NCBI GenBank assembly: GCA_024741835.1
Contig: JAENRP010000062.1
Span: 63,466 to 127,465 of the forward strand
DNA: 64,000 nucleotides
From: Diplocarpon mali
Lineage: Eukaryota > Ascomycota > Leotiomycetes > Helotiales > Drepanopezizaceae
Direction of reading: 5' to 3'
Below are positions 1 to 13,289 of this stretch, in pieces (the stretch's first letter is position 1; each line of letters starts with the position of its first letter). The notes below the pieces were generated by a model. It was not told where the DNA came from. It searched no databases and saw only the letters and a program-made list of their open reading frames with translations. The translations under genes were made by a program, and so were the position numbers.

Positions 1-1439
1 CCAATCTATGAGTTCTACTGTACAGAATATATTTTATGTCAGCCTTGTGGGCGTAGCGTGGGTGATATGTATGGACTGGTGCGCAGGTTACACGTTTGGA
101 TTTGAACTTAGTCTAGATCTGGAAACTGAACTTCAACTGGAAAGTCCCGAACAGAAATAGGTTATATGTTGATATTCAGAGGTTTATTGGAGGTACTCAG
201 AGGTTTGAGATTGCAGTAGGTGTGGGGATTTTAGCGTCCCAAGTGGCAAGTAAATACCAAGATTCCATAATTAAAAGGGAGATATAGCTTTAGACAAGTG
301 AGGAAAAGGCCTTGTTTGTTTAAAGCGGATGAGAATACATCTTCCGTCGTGATTACCATCTTCATGCTTGCCCCTACAGTTCCATCTCAGCCCCTGATTT
401 GTGAAAGTCGCATTAAGCAACTGTTCTAGATATAAAGCAGCCCCCTCACCTGTTCACACAGCACCCATCCAGGCGCATTTCCCCATTCCACCACCTCACC
501 CCCCTTTTTTCAAAAATAAAAAACCAAAATAATATGAAGATGGAAATCAAGTTCCGAAAGAAGACCCAGCCAGACACGATCGCGCTTGACTCCAAGATGC
601 TCCAAGTACACCATCCTGTAACACATATCGCGCCGGATTGCACCGTAGAGCAAGAACCCAGTAGGACAAAGAGAAGCAATATTTCCATTTCCATTTCCAT
701 TTCCCTTGTTTCAACAAGTCCAAAATCAAAAACTTACATGCTAGTCTTCAGTCATCTCCCATTTATCTTGGTTCTTGTCAGCGACTAGCTTCAGGTAAGC
801 CTAAATCATTGTGTTCCCGCTCATTACTCGCTAGCTTTTCTCAAGGAAAAGGCGAACAGAAACGTGTTTTAGCAGCAATTAGTGCCTAGAATTAGATTCA
901 GGTTTAAGTTCAGGACTCGGAATTTCGTTGATAGCAAGTATCGCTCTTGCTCACTGCCAGGTGGAAGGTAAGTAGAAGAGCAAAGCAGATACAGATGCAG
1001 ATGCTCGTTAAATAGACTCTCAAGACTAGGCCGAAACAAAACAGTAGATGAATAGAAAAGAACAGGAAAGAAAAGGAAAGAATGGCAGAAGAAAAATAAA
1101 GCAATACAAAGCCCAGATAATTAGTAGGGTAGTTGTACCTCTCGTTTATATCGGATTTGCACTATATTTGCAATTGCATATGAATGTAAATCTCTAAACA
1201 TAGCGTAGCACAGAACATGCAGCAAGCAAAGCACATGCCTTATTTCTTCCGTCTTAGGATGAAAACCACTACAGAACCAACCTCAATGTGGAAGCATAGT
1301 GTAATGTGCTAGCGAGAAGGAGCAAGGTAGATGTACACCTTCCTCGCACTTCCAACACAAGCATGCGCACTTGAGCTCCTCTATGGCCTGGCTAATACGC
1401 CAAAGTACCATGATGGCAAAATGCGTCTGTAAAACAAGG
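1..1439. other. Intergenic region at window start
   Basis: I see no supportable gene here. The short open frames in this stretch overlap on both strands and have low-complexity or untypical sequence. A short tandem run of the hexamer ATTTCC lies near 681-704, and a purine-rich tract lies near 1053-1100. The right-hand part should contain the 3' UTR of the ADA2 gene on the minus strand. Confidence 0.6.
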
Positions 1440-3041
1440 TCAGGCCTTCCCCAACCAACCAGCACTAACGAAAAAATCAAATATCCTCCCACCCTTCTGG
1501 CTCTCCAGCCGCGCCAGCTCTCTCACCTGCTTTTTCTTCAGCATGCCGTTTCCCTTGAGCGCCTCTTTCATCACGCTCTCCTTGATCACTAGGTACGGCT
1601 TGGGATGCAGCCTCGTCTTCTCGCACAGATCAATCTCCTCTTCGGTCAGGAGGTGGACGTCTGGGATGTTTTCCTGTGACAGGGAGAGAGGGGTAACGCC
1701 TGTAAGGGGAGCGATCTGGAATTTTTCTTTTGGTTTGGCTGGAAGCGAATTGGTGTGGCCATTGGAGAGGGGTTTGAGGGTGTCTTTGTCTCTGCTGGCG
1801 AGGCTAAGAGAGTCTATGAGACGGGTAGGTAGGTCCGGAGCCACGAGCGCTGCTGCTCCGGACGGAGTCTCGATTACAGGCGGCGGTTTTGAGCGCTGTG
1901 AGCTAGCGAAGCGTTCTCGGTCCAACGAACCCATCGGCTGGGCCTTCTGCGCTCTTTGCAGCTTTTCAGCCTCGTACTTCTCGCCTCCGCGCAGGTCGCC
2001 AATCTTCATCGCGCGCCAGTCTTGGAGCTGCTGCACCGCTAGCCGCAGGTTGTGTTCCTCGATCAAGCCGTTACAAAAATCCTGGAAGTCGTCGTGGTTC
2101 ATCATGCGTGCAAAGGGTTTGGCTTTGTTGAGCAGGTCGCGCTCCTCCTTGGTGCGCTTCTTGTCTAGCGCGGCGTTCTTGCGGTATTCAAGGAGCTTGT
2201 GCTCAAAAATTACTTTCTTGCGCTCTGAACGCTGCGTGAGCCGCGCGTTGTAGATGTCCATTACGGTCAGTTTGAGGTCCATCTCGGGTTCCAGCTCGCC
2301 CGTTCGAGGGTTGATGCCGTCACCCGGGTCGAACTGCATAAGTTGCACGGCTTCTTCTGCTTCGTTAGCATATTCTGTCTCGAACTCCAACCGACCCGGC
2401 ATGTAGCCCCCGACTTCGTGACATGCTGGTACACTGGCCGTGGGTTTCTTCTTAGGGGTAGCAGGAGGAGCATTGTTCTGTGCTTCCTTTCTACTTTCGA
2501 TCCTCCGCTTCTTCCTTGCCTGAAATTCTTCTCGGGGCAGCTCGATCTGCAGCTGCATATTTTTGGGATCCGCTCGTACTGGTAATGGGAAGTTCGAACT
2601 CTCGAGGTATATCTTTTTGTAATGCTCCCTCACCTCATCCTTGTTCCTGTATCCACCGATGTGGTCTGCCACATCCGCCCAAGACCCAAGCCCATAAACC
2701 TCGCATCCCTCCAGCAGCAGCAGCTCCTCGTCCGCGCCCCAATTCTTGTCATATATCGGTACGGAGTTCTGTTCGATCACATTGAAAGGGTGAGATTCGG
2801 GCTGGTGATTGTTTGTCGCTTCACCCGCAGCAAAACACGGCACGCAGAGGTCATAGTCGTTGCAGGCACTATGCGCGCAGCGTATCCGGACCTGGTCGAC
2901 CGCGACCGTCAGCAGGAATTTATATGGTAGTATAGACCCGACACTCACGGTAGATGTGATATCGGCGCTGCAAACATCGCACACATATTTGACGCCGCCC
3001 TCGCCGCCCCGCGTTGCAGTCTTCTTCCGGATGACGCCCAT
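1440..3041 (-). CDS. ada2: SAGA-complex transcriptional adaptor Ada2
   Basis: Two exons are read on the minus strand, 3041..2949 and 2891..1440, giving about 514 residues. The order is a ZZ-type zinc finger (about residues 18-65, CDVC, then CAHSAC and CVPC), a SANT/Myb domain ([12 protein letters not shown] followed by a Trp-rich helix) and a C-terminal SWIRM domain ending [13 protein letters not shown]. This architecture is diagnostic of Ada2, which supports the Gcn5 acetyltransferase in SAGA/ADA and acts in the nucleus. The intron 2892..2948 is 57 nt with GTGAGT and CAG ends, and it interrupts the ZZ finger after STV. It contains no stop and keeps the frame, so an unspliced reading looks deceptively intact. 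I chose the start at MGVIRKK because this beginning is conserved in fungal Ada2. The frame stays open to an ATG at 3392, so an N-terminal extension cannot be excluded. It diverges from YPK1. Confidence 0.93.
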   Translation of the reverse strand: MGVIRKKTATRGGEGGVKYVCDVCSADITSTVSVGSILPYKFLLTVAVDQVRIRCAHSACNDYDLCVPCFAAGEATNNHQPESHPFNVIEQNSVPIYDKNWGADEELLLLEGCEVYGLGSWADVADHIGGYRNKDEVREHYKKIYLESSNFPLPVRADPKNMQLQIELPREEFQARKKRRIESRKEAQNNAPPATPKKKPTASVPACHEVGGYMPGRLEFETEYANEAEEAVQLMQFDPGDGINPRTGELEPEMDLKLTVMDIYNARLTQRSERKKVIFEHKLLEYRKNAALDKKRTKEERDLLNKAKPFARMMNHDDFQDFCNGLIEEHNLRLAVQQLQDWRAMKIGDLRGGEKYEAEKLQRAQKAQPMGSLDRERFASSQRSKPPPVIETPSGAAALVAPDLPTRLIDSLSLASRDKDTLKPLSNGHTNSLPAKPKEKFQIAPLTGVTPLSLSQENIPDVHLLTEEEIDLCEKTRLHPKPYLVIKESVMKEALKGNGMLKKKQVRELARLESQKGGRIFDFFVSAGWLGKA

Positions 3042-4602
3042 GGCAACTGATGAAGGTGAGGGCGATGCGCCGGAGGACTCAGCGGGGGCAATATCAATAG
3101 GGGTGCCTCTGAATCGCAGAGTCCGCGAGCTACGTCTCTGTGCTGAATATTCTTGCTCCCGATCCTGCTGCTGCTGCTCCTCCTCTTGCGCGCTTTTCCT
3201 CGCTGACGATGTTGATGGAGTCGACGTTGGCTGGTAGGCTGCTGAATGCTGGTGGTCCTTAATGTTCAGCCTGAGGTTGAACAAAAGCCTAGCGTGTGAC
3301 GGCAACAGTGGAGGCACCGGTGGGCTCGGCCTACGCTCAATCACGGAGCAGGAAACCCATTCCCTGGTCGCCGGATTGTTGATCAGCTGCATCTAGGAGA
3401 TAGACTCTGGGTTGGTGCTGAATTAATATCAACGAGGGGAGATTTTGAATACTGCGGAAGAAATACATTCGGCGAGCGAATTTTCGAAGCTGTTGCTGTT
3501 CACTTTGGGACATTAAAACCTTACCTTTGTATCGAGCTGAACTGATTGAGTGTGGTACCCATAGACAACTTCTTCCTACTTTCTCTACGTCTACTTCGAG
3601 AGGCGAACAGCTAGGGGATCAAGCTCATACTTTTATCTTTCAAGAACTGAATACCGTTCTGAGCATTTTAGAATTGTCAATTTTGGTTTCGACCTCCTGA
3701 GCGATTTGTTTGCTCCCCTGACTATGGTGGGCATTTGAGGCTATTCGCAAAGAGCCGCAGTATTCATTTCACACACTCTCGATGGAATAGGAAAGATATT
3801 ATGGTATTTACAATCCTTCATGACACCCACAACTTTTGAAAGAGAGTGCATGGATTATTAAGTAAGCCTGTGTTTTCCTCTGATTCTTTGTTTGCAGTGG
3901 AGGGCATTCGAGTCTATTTTCAGGTTGAAACAGCTCATGCTCTCCATGCGGCATCGAATTGATAACAAGGTTGCTCACTAATTGGATGCAAAATAAGAGG
4001 GATGGACCTGTGCAGCTGCCTACTTCGTGTCGTTTATTTGGCTCTTTTGGTGGCCTTTAAAGGTAGGTAGTTTCGTATATGTTCCCTCATCGCATGCTTA
4101 ACGTAACGCAATAAATCTTCTTATACGACGTCCCCTCGCTTTCACCAACACACTCATCATCAATCCTTCATCGTCTTCCCTCTCCCCAATCTTCTCTTCT
4201 TCAGACTTCCCCCTCGTCCCCCATCAAACTAAAGCCACTCACTCAACGTACTTACCGTCACGTGCTCGGCCTGTGCTGGAGGACCCTAGAGTCAAGTCAG
4301 CCACATCGCTGAAGCAAAGGCTCGATTTCAAACCTCTTCCCTGGAACGAACCCCTTACTCAAGAACTCTCTCATCGACAACATCGAGAAGCACATCTCCA
4401 GCACATCATCGTCGCCGTTCTCAGAGTCAGCCATCTCAACATCGCCACCCCCCGCTCCAGCGCGGGTAACTAGCCGCATCGTATCGCATCTGGCGGGGTT
4501 TGTCTTGATTTGATTTGTAAACAAGTTCACCGGTCTCTGCGGCGCCTTTCCGGATTCCTTACATTTTCTCACGAGTATCCCCACCCTCACTTCGAAGTCA
4601 AC
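3042..4602. other. Divergent intergenic region between ada2 and ypk1
   Basis: This 1.56 kb region must hold the promoters and leaders of both divergently transcribed genes. A strongly pyrimidine-rich stretch (about 4136-4215) precedes ypk1, as is common just upstream of transcription starts in filamentous fungi. The ada2 frame remains open from 3042 to 3392. No other coding region is supported. Short open frames at 4273-4683 occur on both strands without recognisable content. Confidence 0.6.
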
Positions 4603-6903
4603 ATGTCGCGGTTTCTCACTAAGAGTACGTACACATATCGCATCTGCCAGCGCAGACTCCACGCAATGACGGCAACTTGTCACTCCTGTGTAGCATATCT
4701 ACTCTGCCAATCTCTCTTGGACAGCGGAGGCTTCAAAACTACCTGTATTGACTTGATAATCCAGAGCTCAAAGACACACACCTGGGTCCTTTGGCCAACA
4801 CTTTCTCACGCTCCTCATCTACATCTACAATCACAGGCGAAGCAAAGGACGAGAAGGCCGGCAATGTGCCCAGCGATAATGGCATCGGTACGTGGGGTAT
4901 GTCCTGTACAATGACTGAGGACTGACTTTACAGCTGCTTCTGAGATTATAGCTACCCAACCTCCTGCCCAACCTCGACCCGGTATCCTGATCGTCACGTT
5001 GCACGAAGGCCAGAACTTCTCTCTTCCCGAACAATACAAGACCATCTTTAACACACACACCCCCAATTCTTTGTCGCAGGGAAATGGCTTTGGGGTTGCT
5101 GGCTCCGTCAGACCAGGCTCGTCGCAGAACTCAGGCAGTGTTGCAGGATCATATTCCAGCAGTGCGCGGCCACAGACATCTGGGGGTGGATTCAGCAATG
5201 TCCCGACTAACCACGGCCGAATTTCCTCTAAGTACCTCCCTTACGCTCTCCTTGACTTCGACAAGCTGCAAGTGTTTGTCAATGCGGTCGCAGGATCCCC
5301 CGAAAACCCACTCTGGGCTGGAGACAACACACAGTACAAGTTCGATGTTTCCCGTGTGACGGAGCTCGCTGTCCACCTATACCTCAGAAACCCCAACGCT
5401 CCCCAAGGCTCGGGACGGACTACGGATATTTTCCTTGGTGTAGCACGCATCAACCCCAGATTCGACGAGGCACACAAATATGTCGAGGACCCAAAGTTGA
5501 GTAAGAAGGACAGAGAGAAGGCGGCCGCAGACTGGCAACAAAAAGAAAAGTCGCTGGGACAATCAGGGCCGGAATGGTTGGATGTTCAATATGGAACAGG
5601 AAAGATCCGAATCGGCGTCGAGTACATTGAAAATCGGTCACGCTCGTTGAAGATAGAGGATTTCGACCTTTTGAAGGTGGTGGGAAAGGGCAGTTTCGGA
5701 AAAGTCATGCAGGTCAAGAAGAAAGATACCCAGCGGATCTACGCCCTGAAGACAATCCGCAAAGCTCACATCATATCCCGATCAGAAGTCGCGCATACCC
5801 TTGCCGAACGCTCCGTTCTCTCTCAAATAAATAACCCCTTCATCGTTCCTCTCAAGTTCACCTTTCAATCTCCAGAGAAGCTCTATTTCGTCCTGGCTTT
5901 TGTCAACGGTGGAGAGCTGTTCCACCACCTGCAAAAAGAACAGAGATTCGATATCAACCGTTCAAGATTCTACACTGCAGAGCTTCTATGTGCATTGGAG
6001 TGCCTGCACGGTTTCAATGTCATCTACCGCGACTTGAAGCCCGAGAACATTCTTCTAGACTACTCAGGCCACATCGCTCTCTGCGATTTCGGTCTCTGCA
6101 AGCTTGATATGAAGGACGAGGACCGCACAAATACTTTCTGTGGTACTCCGGAATACCTGGCCCCCGAACTACTGTTGGGTCAGGGATATACCAAGACGGT
6201 AGATTGGTGGACCCTTGGGGTTCTGCTCTATGAGATGTTGACTGGGTTACCGCCCTTCTACGATGAGAATACCAACGAGATGTATCGCAAGATCTTGTCC
6301 GAGCCTCTCCACTTCCCTAGCCAAGAAGTCGTTCCCCCCTCCGCCAAAGACCTTCTTACCCGACTCCTCAACCGCAAGCCAGATCAACGATTGGGTGCTA
6401 ATGGTGCCGCGGAGATTAAGGCTCATCCGTTCTTTCACAGTATTGATTGGCGAAAGTTGCTTCAGAGAAAGTACGAGCCTACCTTCAAGCCTAATGTGGT
6501 GAGTTATCCTGTTGACATTTCGGGCCAGCTCAAGAATTAGAATGAGGGCAAGACGCTAACAAGGTCTGTGATATACAGAAGGATGGACTTGACACAGACA
6601 ACTTCGACAAGGAGTTTACGAGTGAAGCCCCCGCTGACTCATTTGTTGACGGTGGGGCCCTTACAGATGAGCAGCAAATACCGTTCCAAGGTTTCAGCTA
6701 GTAAGTTTCTCCGCGGGAACCATGATATTGCCTTTGACAGAGTCGCTTTGGAACGACCTCAAATCCGGACTGCTTGGGTCTTGTCAGATATGTGCGCAAT
6801 TGCTGACAGACCCTTTTCAAGCAACCGTCCGATTGCAGGCCTCGGTGACGCCGGAGGTAGCCTTAAAGACCCCTCTTTCGTCGGTAGTGTACGGGACAGG
6901 TAG
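4603..6903 (+). CDS. ypk1: AGC-family protein kinase Ypk1/Gad8 type
   Basis: Five exons are joined: 4603..4624, 4765..4887, 4934..6498, 6579..6700 and 6822..6903, giving 637 residues. The N-terminus MSRFLTKKLKDTHLGPL is typical of fungal Ypk1 proteins. A C2-like region follows at about residues 80-280. The kinase domain spans about 292-549: glycine loop GKGSFGKV, catalytic K321, YRDLKPEN with D415, DFG at 433-435, and activation loop TFCGTPEY with T449, the expected Pkh/PDK1 site. The AGC tail has a turn-motif-like serine (S591) and the hydrophobic motif FQGFSY (S610), the equivalent of the TORC2 site. The GTPEYLAPELLLG wording and the tail separate it from Sch9. In fungi this kinase relays TORC2 signals to sphingolipid synthesis, membrane stress and actin. 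The last intron starts within the codon for Y611. The first exon encodes only seven codons plus one base, so start-codon context depends on correct splicing. Confidence 0.95.
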
Positions 6904-7913
6904 CTATGGTGTCTCACCTATAGAATTACCGATTCCCTTGATTTGCATACGCATCCGGATCAGCAACAGCGGTCTTCCAGAACCAAAGCAAGCAGTGCTG
7001 GTGAATTTTGCAGGCGTTAAGAAGGTCAGAAAGGCTAACTTGACATGAATTTGGATCCGCGACGCGAGGGATTTGGTTTGGCTTTGGCTTGCACTGTGAG
7101 CAAGCGGGCGAGCTGGTCTTTGTAGCTCGTGTAGTCTAGTCGGTGGCATGTCAAGGAGGCCGATAGAGGATCAACAGGCGACGCGATGCGATTGTCCAAG
7201 CTGCGTCCATGAGGTGAGAAGCTGCTTCCGTTTGGTGACTTAAATTTATGCATGTGAGGCTTCCGAGTGCTCGTCACCCACAACCAGCTTGGCTCAAACT
7301 ATTGCCATGATGACACAAAGCATGACTACTCACTTCTTGACGCAAACTCTCTACACGTGCTAGATGGCCTGCAGGCTCACTAACACTTATTGACTGGTCT
7401 AAAAACCTTCTTTCGCTCTCCTCCTTCAACCTGCGAGCGAAGACGGAGGAAGGGTCAGTAAGCAATGTACATACGATGCTCAGTCATCGCCCCGCGTCCC
7501 AAGCCAGAGCGCTCCGACTAATCGCAGTGCTCGGCACTACTACGGGTAAGATACAGGGACCTTGAAACAGAATCGATTAATATGGCATGAGGCCATAAGG
7601 CACACACACATCGCATTCGAACTCCTCTACGCTGCTTTTTGCTGACTTTGCAAGCTGATGTAGAGATATCAAGGCTTTAAGGTGAGGTAAGACTTTCGCA
7701 TCTAAGATTGCTTAAAGACAGGGGCAAATTCGGGCGTAGACGTACCCAAGAGCCTCATGCCATTCCATCGATTCCAACCGAAGTACAGTAGGTACAATCC
7801 AGCGCCTTGCGCTAGAGGTGGGGTCAATAACACCGTCATCAGCCCTTTCCTCTGACAACATCCACCTCTTCTTTCATTCTTCTCGCCATCTCACAAGACT
7901 TCAATTCACGCGG

Positions 7914-7919
7914 TATAAA
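7914..7919 (+). promoter_or_regulatory. TATA box of pgi1
   Basis: A TATAAA hexamer lies about 380 bases upstream of the pgi1 start codon and just before the proposed leader intron. This position would place transcription start near 7945 and fits the TATA-containing promoters common in strongly expressed glycolytic genes. The call rests on motif and position only. Confidence 0.4.
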
Positions 7920-7953
7920 TTCCTCGCTACGCAGGGAAACGAGGAATTGATTG

Positions 7954-8156
7954 GTATGTTTTTTTCTTCGGTTGGGCTGGGTCAGGATGAATCGTGATAT
8001 GAGGGGAGAGGTGGGGTTCATCTGTTGAGGGCGCGGGCATGAAGGGGGTTTGGGATCTGCGTCGGAAGTGGGGATACTAATGGTAACTGTAATGGAGCAT
8101 GGGGGTGGAGGAAGAAAACGGAGACGGGAGAGAATTACTGACACTTCATTCCGCAG
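7954..8156 (+). other. Predicted 5' UTR intron of pgi1
   Basis: A donor GTATGT followed by a T-rich tract, and an acceptor CTGACACTTC...CCGCAG, delimit a 203-nt intron that ends 139 bases before the pgi1 start codon. The CTGAC branch-like motif lies just upstream of the acceptor. Leader introns are frequent in highly expressed fungal metabolic genes. There is no transcript evidence here. Confidence 0.45.
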
Positions 8157-8295
8157 AACATTTAACTCAATCGAAGATCATATCGCCAGACGCATCGGAC
8201 AACACAAGGCATCCGAAACCACATCTCCTCAGTGCTCAGAACCTCCTCCAAAACCAACCCTTACGACTGTCAGAACAACGGAACCATCCGCCAAC

Positions 8296-10134
<1,839 letters not shown>

Positions 10135-13100
10135 AGAGTTCTTGGCGGGATCTAGATACGGATGTGGATCGGAAGGGCAAGAGAGAAGCTGAATTGTGAA
10201 AATGGCCTTTCTGGTGTTTGATACTTGATATCCGGTACTTATACTTTACCAGTGATATATTTGGATAGACGATCCGTGCAAATATCAGATCCTATATCAT
10301 ACTGCTCATCTTACACCGGCTCATATCCCTCGCTGATCTAGAGTTTCTTTTCATATTCCTGTTACTTTTTCTTTCTCTATGTCCTTGTTAGATGCTATCA
10401 TCGTTGTCGTCACATGTTTTCAAATCTTGCTTACCATTCTACCTCTTTGTTTATCCGACCGTTCGGCTTCCAAGTATCTTCCCTGCCCATCACCGCCTTC
10501 TCACTCGCCCATGTGTGTGACCGCAATAGTAAGAGCAAGGTTATCACCCACAGTAAGGGCATACAGAAAAACGTTTGGTTTACCATTGCATCATTTCACC
10601 GGTTTACTATTTTCTGTTTACTTATTACGCTACATCAGCACCGTATTCTACCGTACCGTATCGTGTTGAGCTCCATAGATTCTCGAGATAAACGCTCGCT
10701 GTGTCGTTTTTGACCGTGAAGCTGGGCGTTCTGATGGCTGGCAAGATTGGTTGTAATTGTGATGGTGGTGGTGGGTCTGTAAGAACGGGACAGATTCCGG
10801 TTAATGACTGTAAACATGCTGCAAATGACTGCAGATCAATTGTGACTGCCTGCAGCTTGAATTTAGCTTAAAACTAAGGCGATATATTTACAGGAGAATC
10901 TGAGCATGGCTCGGAAACATAAAATCATCTTCTAACTGGGCATCTGCCCAAGCGCATATGTGGATTGGAGATCCGGGGTACTTCAAACGTTTTGTAAAGA
11001 TGAAATATGACTTGAGGTGGTTTTCTAGCTCGAAAAAATGTACCTCTCTAAATTTTTTTCCGATCCAGCCCCTCCTACGATTCGACGCTCGTTTCGATCC
11101 GATACCTTGGAATGCCCGCTCATCAAGCATCAAAGAAAATTTTCGAATGCACAAACGCAGATCTCACGATTCCAGAGGGGCAGTATTGAGCCCTCAGACA
11201 CCACGAATGAACGGAGCCGGGCGGTATGTAAATGCTATGGAGTTGAACAGGAGGGGTCTGAGAGGAGAGAGGGCTGGTGTTTGTTTACTTCGCCTGGCCG
11301 GGCAAAGTAAGTATAAGCGAAAAACGAGAAGGCGAGAGTTTTCAAGGGGGATATGAACGACTGTGAACCTCTGCGCATCGCCGAAATGAACTGTAGAGAG
11401 ACGATTGTTACGACAGCCGCTCGTCCCGGATCCTCCTCTGCTCAAACGGAAGAGGAAGATAGGCCTGAGATTCTCTTTTCCATCGAGTGGAAAGTACTGA
11501 ATGAGGTTGCGTGATAGGATCGCTTGGATCTCGGCAAGTCTGCAGCCTTCTAGAAGCGCAGCTCGCAGAGGATATCCTCGGTTTCTGCGAGGGTGAGGGA
11601 TTGGGAGCTTTCATTTCGCGGAGTGCGGATTAGGGCGATGCCAGCCTGAAGTAAATTTGCTTTCCCATGTCCAGTGTCTCGTGCCTCTGCTAACCCTCCT
11701 GTATTCTGTCCAGGACTACATTCCTGGAAAGCGGTGCCTACCTGACTTTAATGTATCACATAAGATCTCTGGCTTTCCCGTCGCTTTTCTAACTGTAGCC
11801 GTCTTGATCTCGTGGCGGGCGGGTTATCTTGCTTGGTTTATGTCTGGCTTTCCGTGGAAGTGCCAGGAGATATTTACATTATCGATATATGCAGGTGAGT
11901 GGACTTCTTATGTTCTCCCCCTGCTTTTCGACTCAATAAGAGTCCTCCTGGAAGGCATGAGTTTCTGGAATGCTGCCTGCTTTGTGATCAGACTGCAAAG
12001 TCTGTTTGGCAGGATACTTTTGGTCTTGCTTGAGAGGCTGCAGTTGCATTTTTATATGTTTTATTGTTTCACGAAACAACTGTTTGTTAAATATATAAGG
12101 GTCAAAGATCACGCGTCTATAGTTGGTTATAAGAAGAAAGCAGTATGCAAGTGATGGAAATATGCATATGCAGCCCTATGCGCAAGCCGCTGACTGGGCG
12201 GTTGCCAAATGAGCGAAGGTTATGACCCATGTGCTCTTAACAACGATCAGAGAAGTGGAAAGCAGGTGTTTTGTATCTTCGCGGCACGTTTTTTGCAACG
12301 TGGTTGTGAACCGGGAATAGGTACCACTAAAGAACTGAGGGGAAAACACACAAGAGGAGGCCTCGTAGAAGACCCAAAACAAGAGGAGGAAGCACCACAA
12401 CTGGGCAAACCTCGAAGATGTGTTGGGGACAATTGCCAAGTTGGAGGTATATTATTGTTGTTCCGCGTTGCGCGCTTGTCTCTAAGTACAAAATGGTATC
12501 ACATCTATCGTCCCTCCGTCATACGCCAATCATATGACCTCTTGTCACGAGACCCCTACGTTTCCAGTTTCTAAACCACCCTCTTCGGCTGCGATAAAGT
12601 ACCAAGCTATGTTGAATGTCGTTCACTGGTGTGGAAGGTCCAAGGAATCACATGTCATCTTGGTCTCATTGGCTGAAAGGCAAAGCAATGATATTTCCTT
12701 GCTTGTAAAAAGAGAAATTCTCAATCATGATTTCTATGACATTTTGTAATTCTTTCGTTCAGCGAGTACAGTTCAAAGCCCTGTTCCTTCATGCCCTTAT
12801 ATTCCAAAATGAAGATCACCTAGCAGCCCTTTTTTTCACACTTAATGCTCATCTTGGAATCTTACTTGTGTCTGAAAAAACTCATCTTCAAAGCTTCCCA
12901 AGTGGGACATCAAAGTAACATTTTTTCAAGGCAGGGCAATGATCAAGGTCAACAAGAAGCTTACTCCCCACCGTATTCACCGCTTTCATACACCTTGAGA
13001 AATGCAGGATGTCTAAGAAAGGCGGGTTCTTGAGCAGAGGAGAGCTGGTGAGTACAAGATAGGTTATGATGGGTCTAGAATTGTAAATACGGCCATAAGC

Positions 13101-13289
13101 TAGATGAACAGCTGTGTCTTAACCCACATATAAGCAGCACCTGTGGAGACCAAATCGCAAGGCATTATCAATTGGAATATGAGAGATGCAAGGTTTCGAT
13201 TACGATTACTATTGGCCTACTCAATAGACTATTTCATATCTCATGAAGACTAATCCTTCCGATGCACTGATCCAACCCGACAGGTATTC
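10135..13289. other. Long convergent spacer between pgi1 and the HAUS6-like gene
   Basis: This 3.15 kb segment separates the 3' ends of two convergent genes. The longest open frame (11657-12154, plus strand, 165 codons) is hydrophobic, lacks similarity I recognise and shows no intron or motif support, so I do not call it a gene. The sequence is moderately AT-rich. No RNA gene or repeat is obvious. Confidence 0.5.

Larger units (their letters stand above)
6904..8295. other. Intergenic region between ypk1 and pgi1
   Basis: This stretch holds the 3' UTR of ypk1 and the promoter and leader of pgi1. I see no convincing gene; the short open frames have no recognisable domain. The right-hand end carries a TATA box and a likely leader intron, listed separately. 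Confidence 0.6.

Noticed and set aside
11657..12154. 165-codon plus-strand open frame with hydrophobic segments
   Set aside because: No family resemblance, no splice support, unusual residue mix, and it lies in a convergent spacer. Chance is the simpler explanation.
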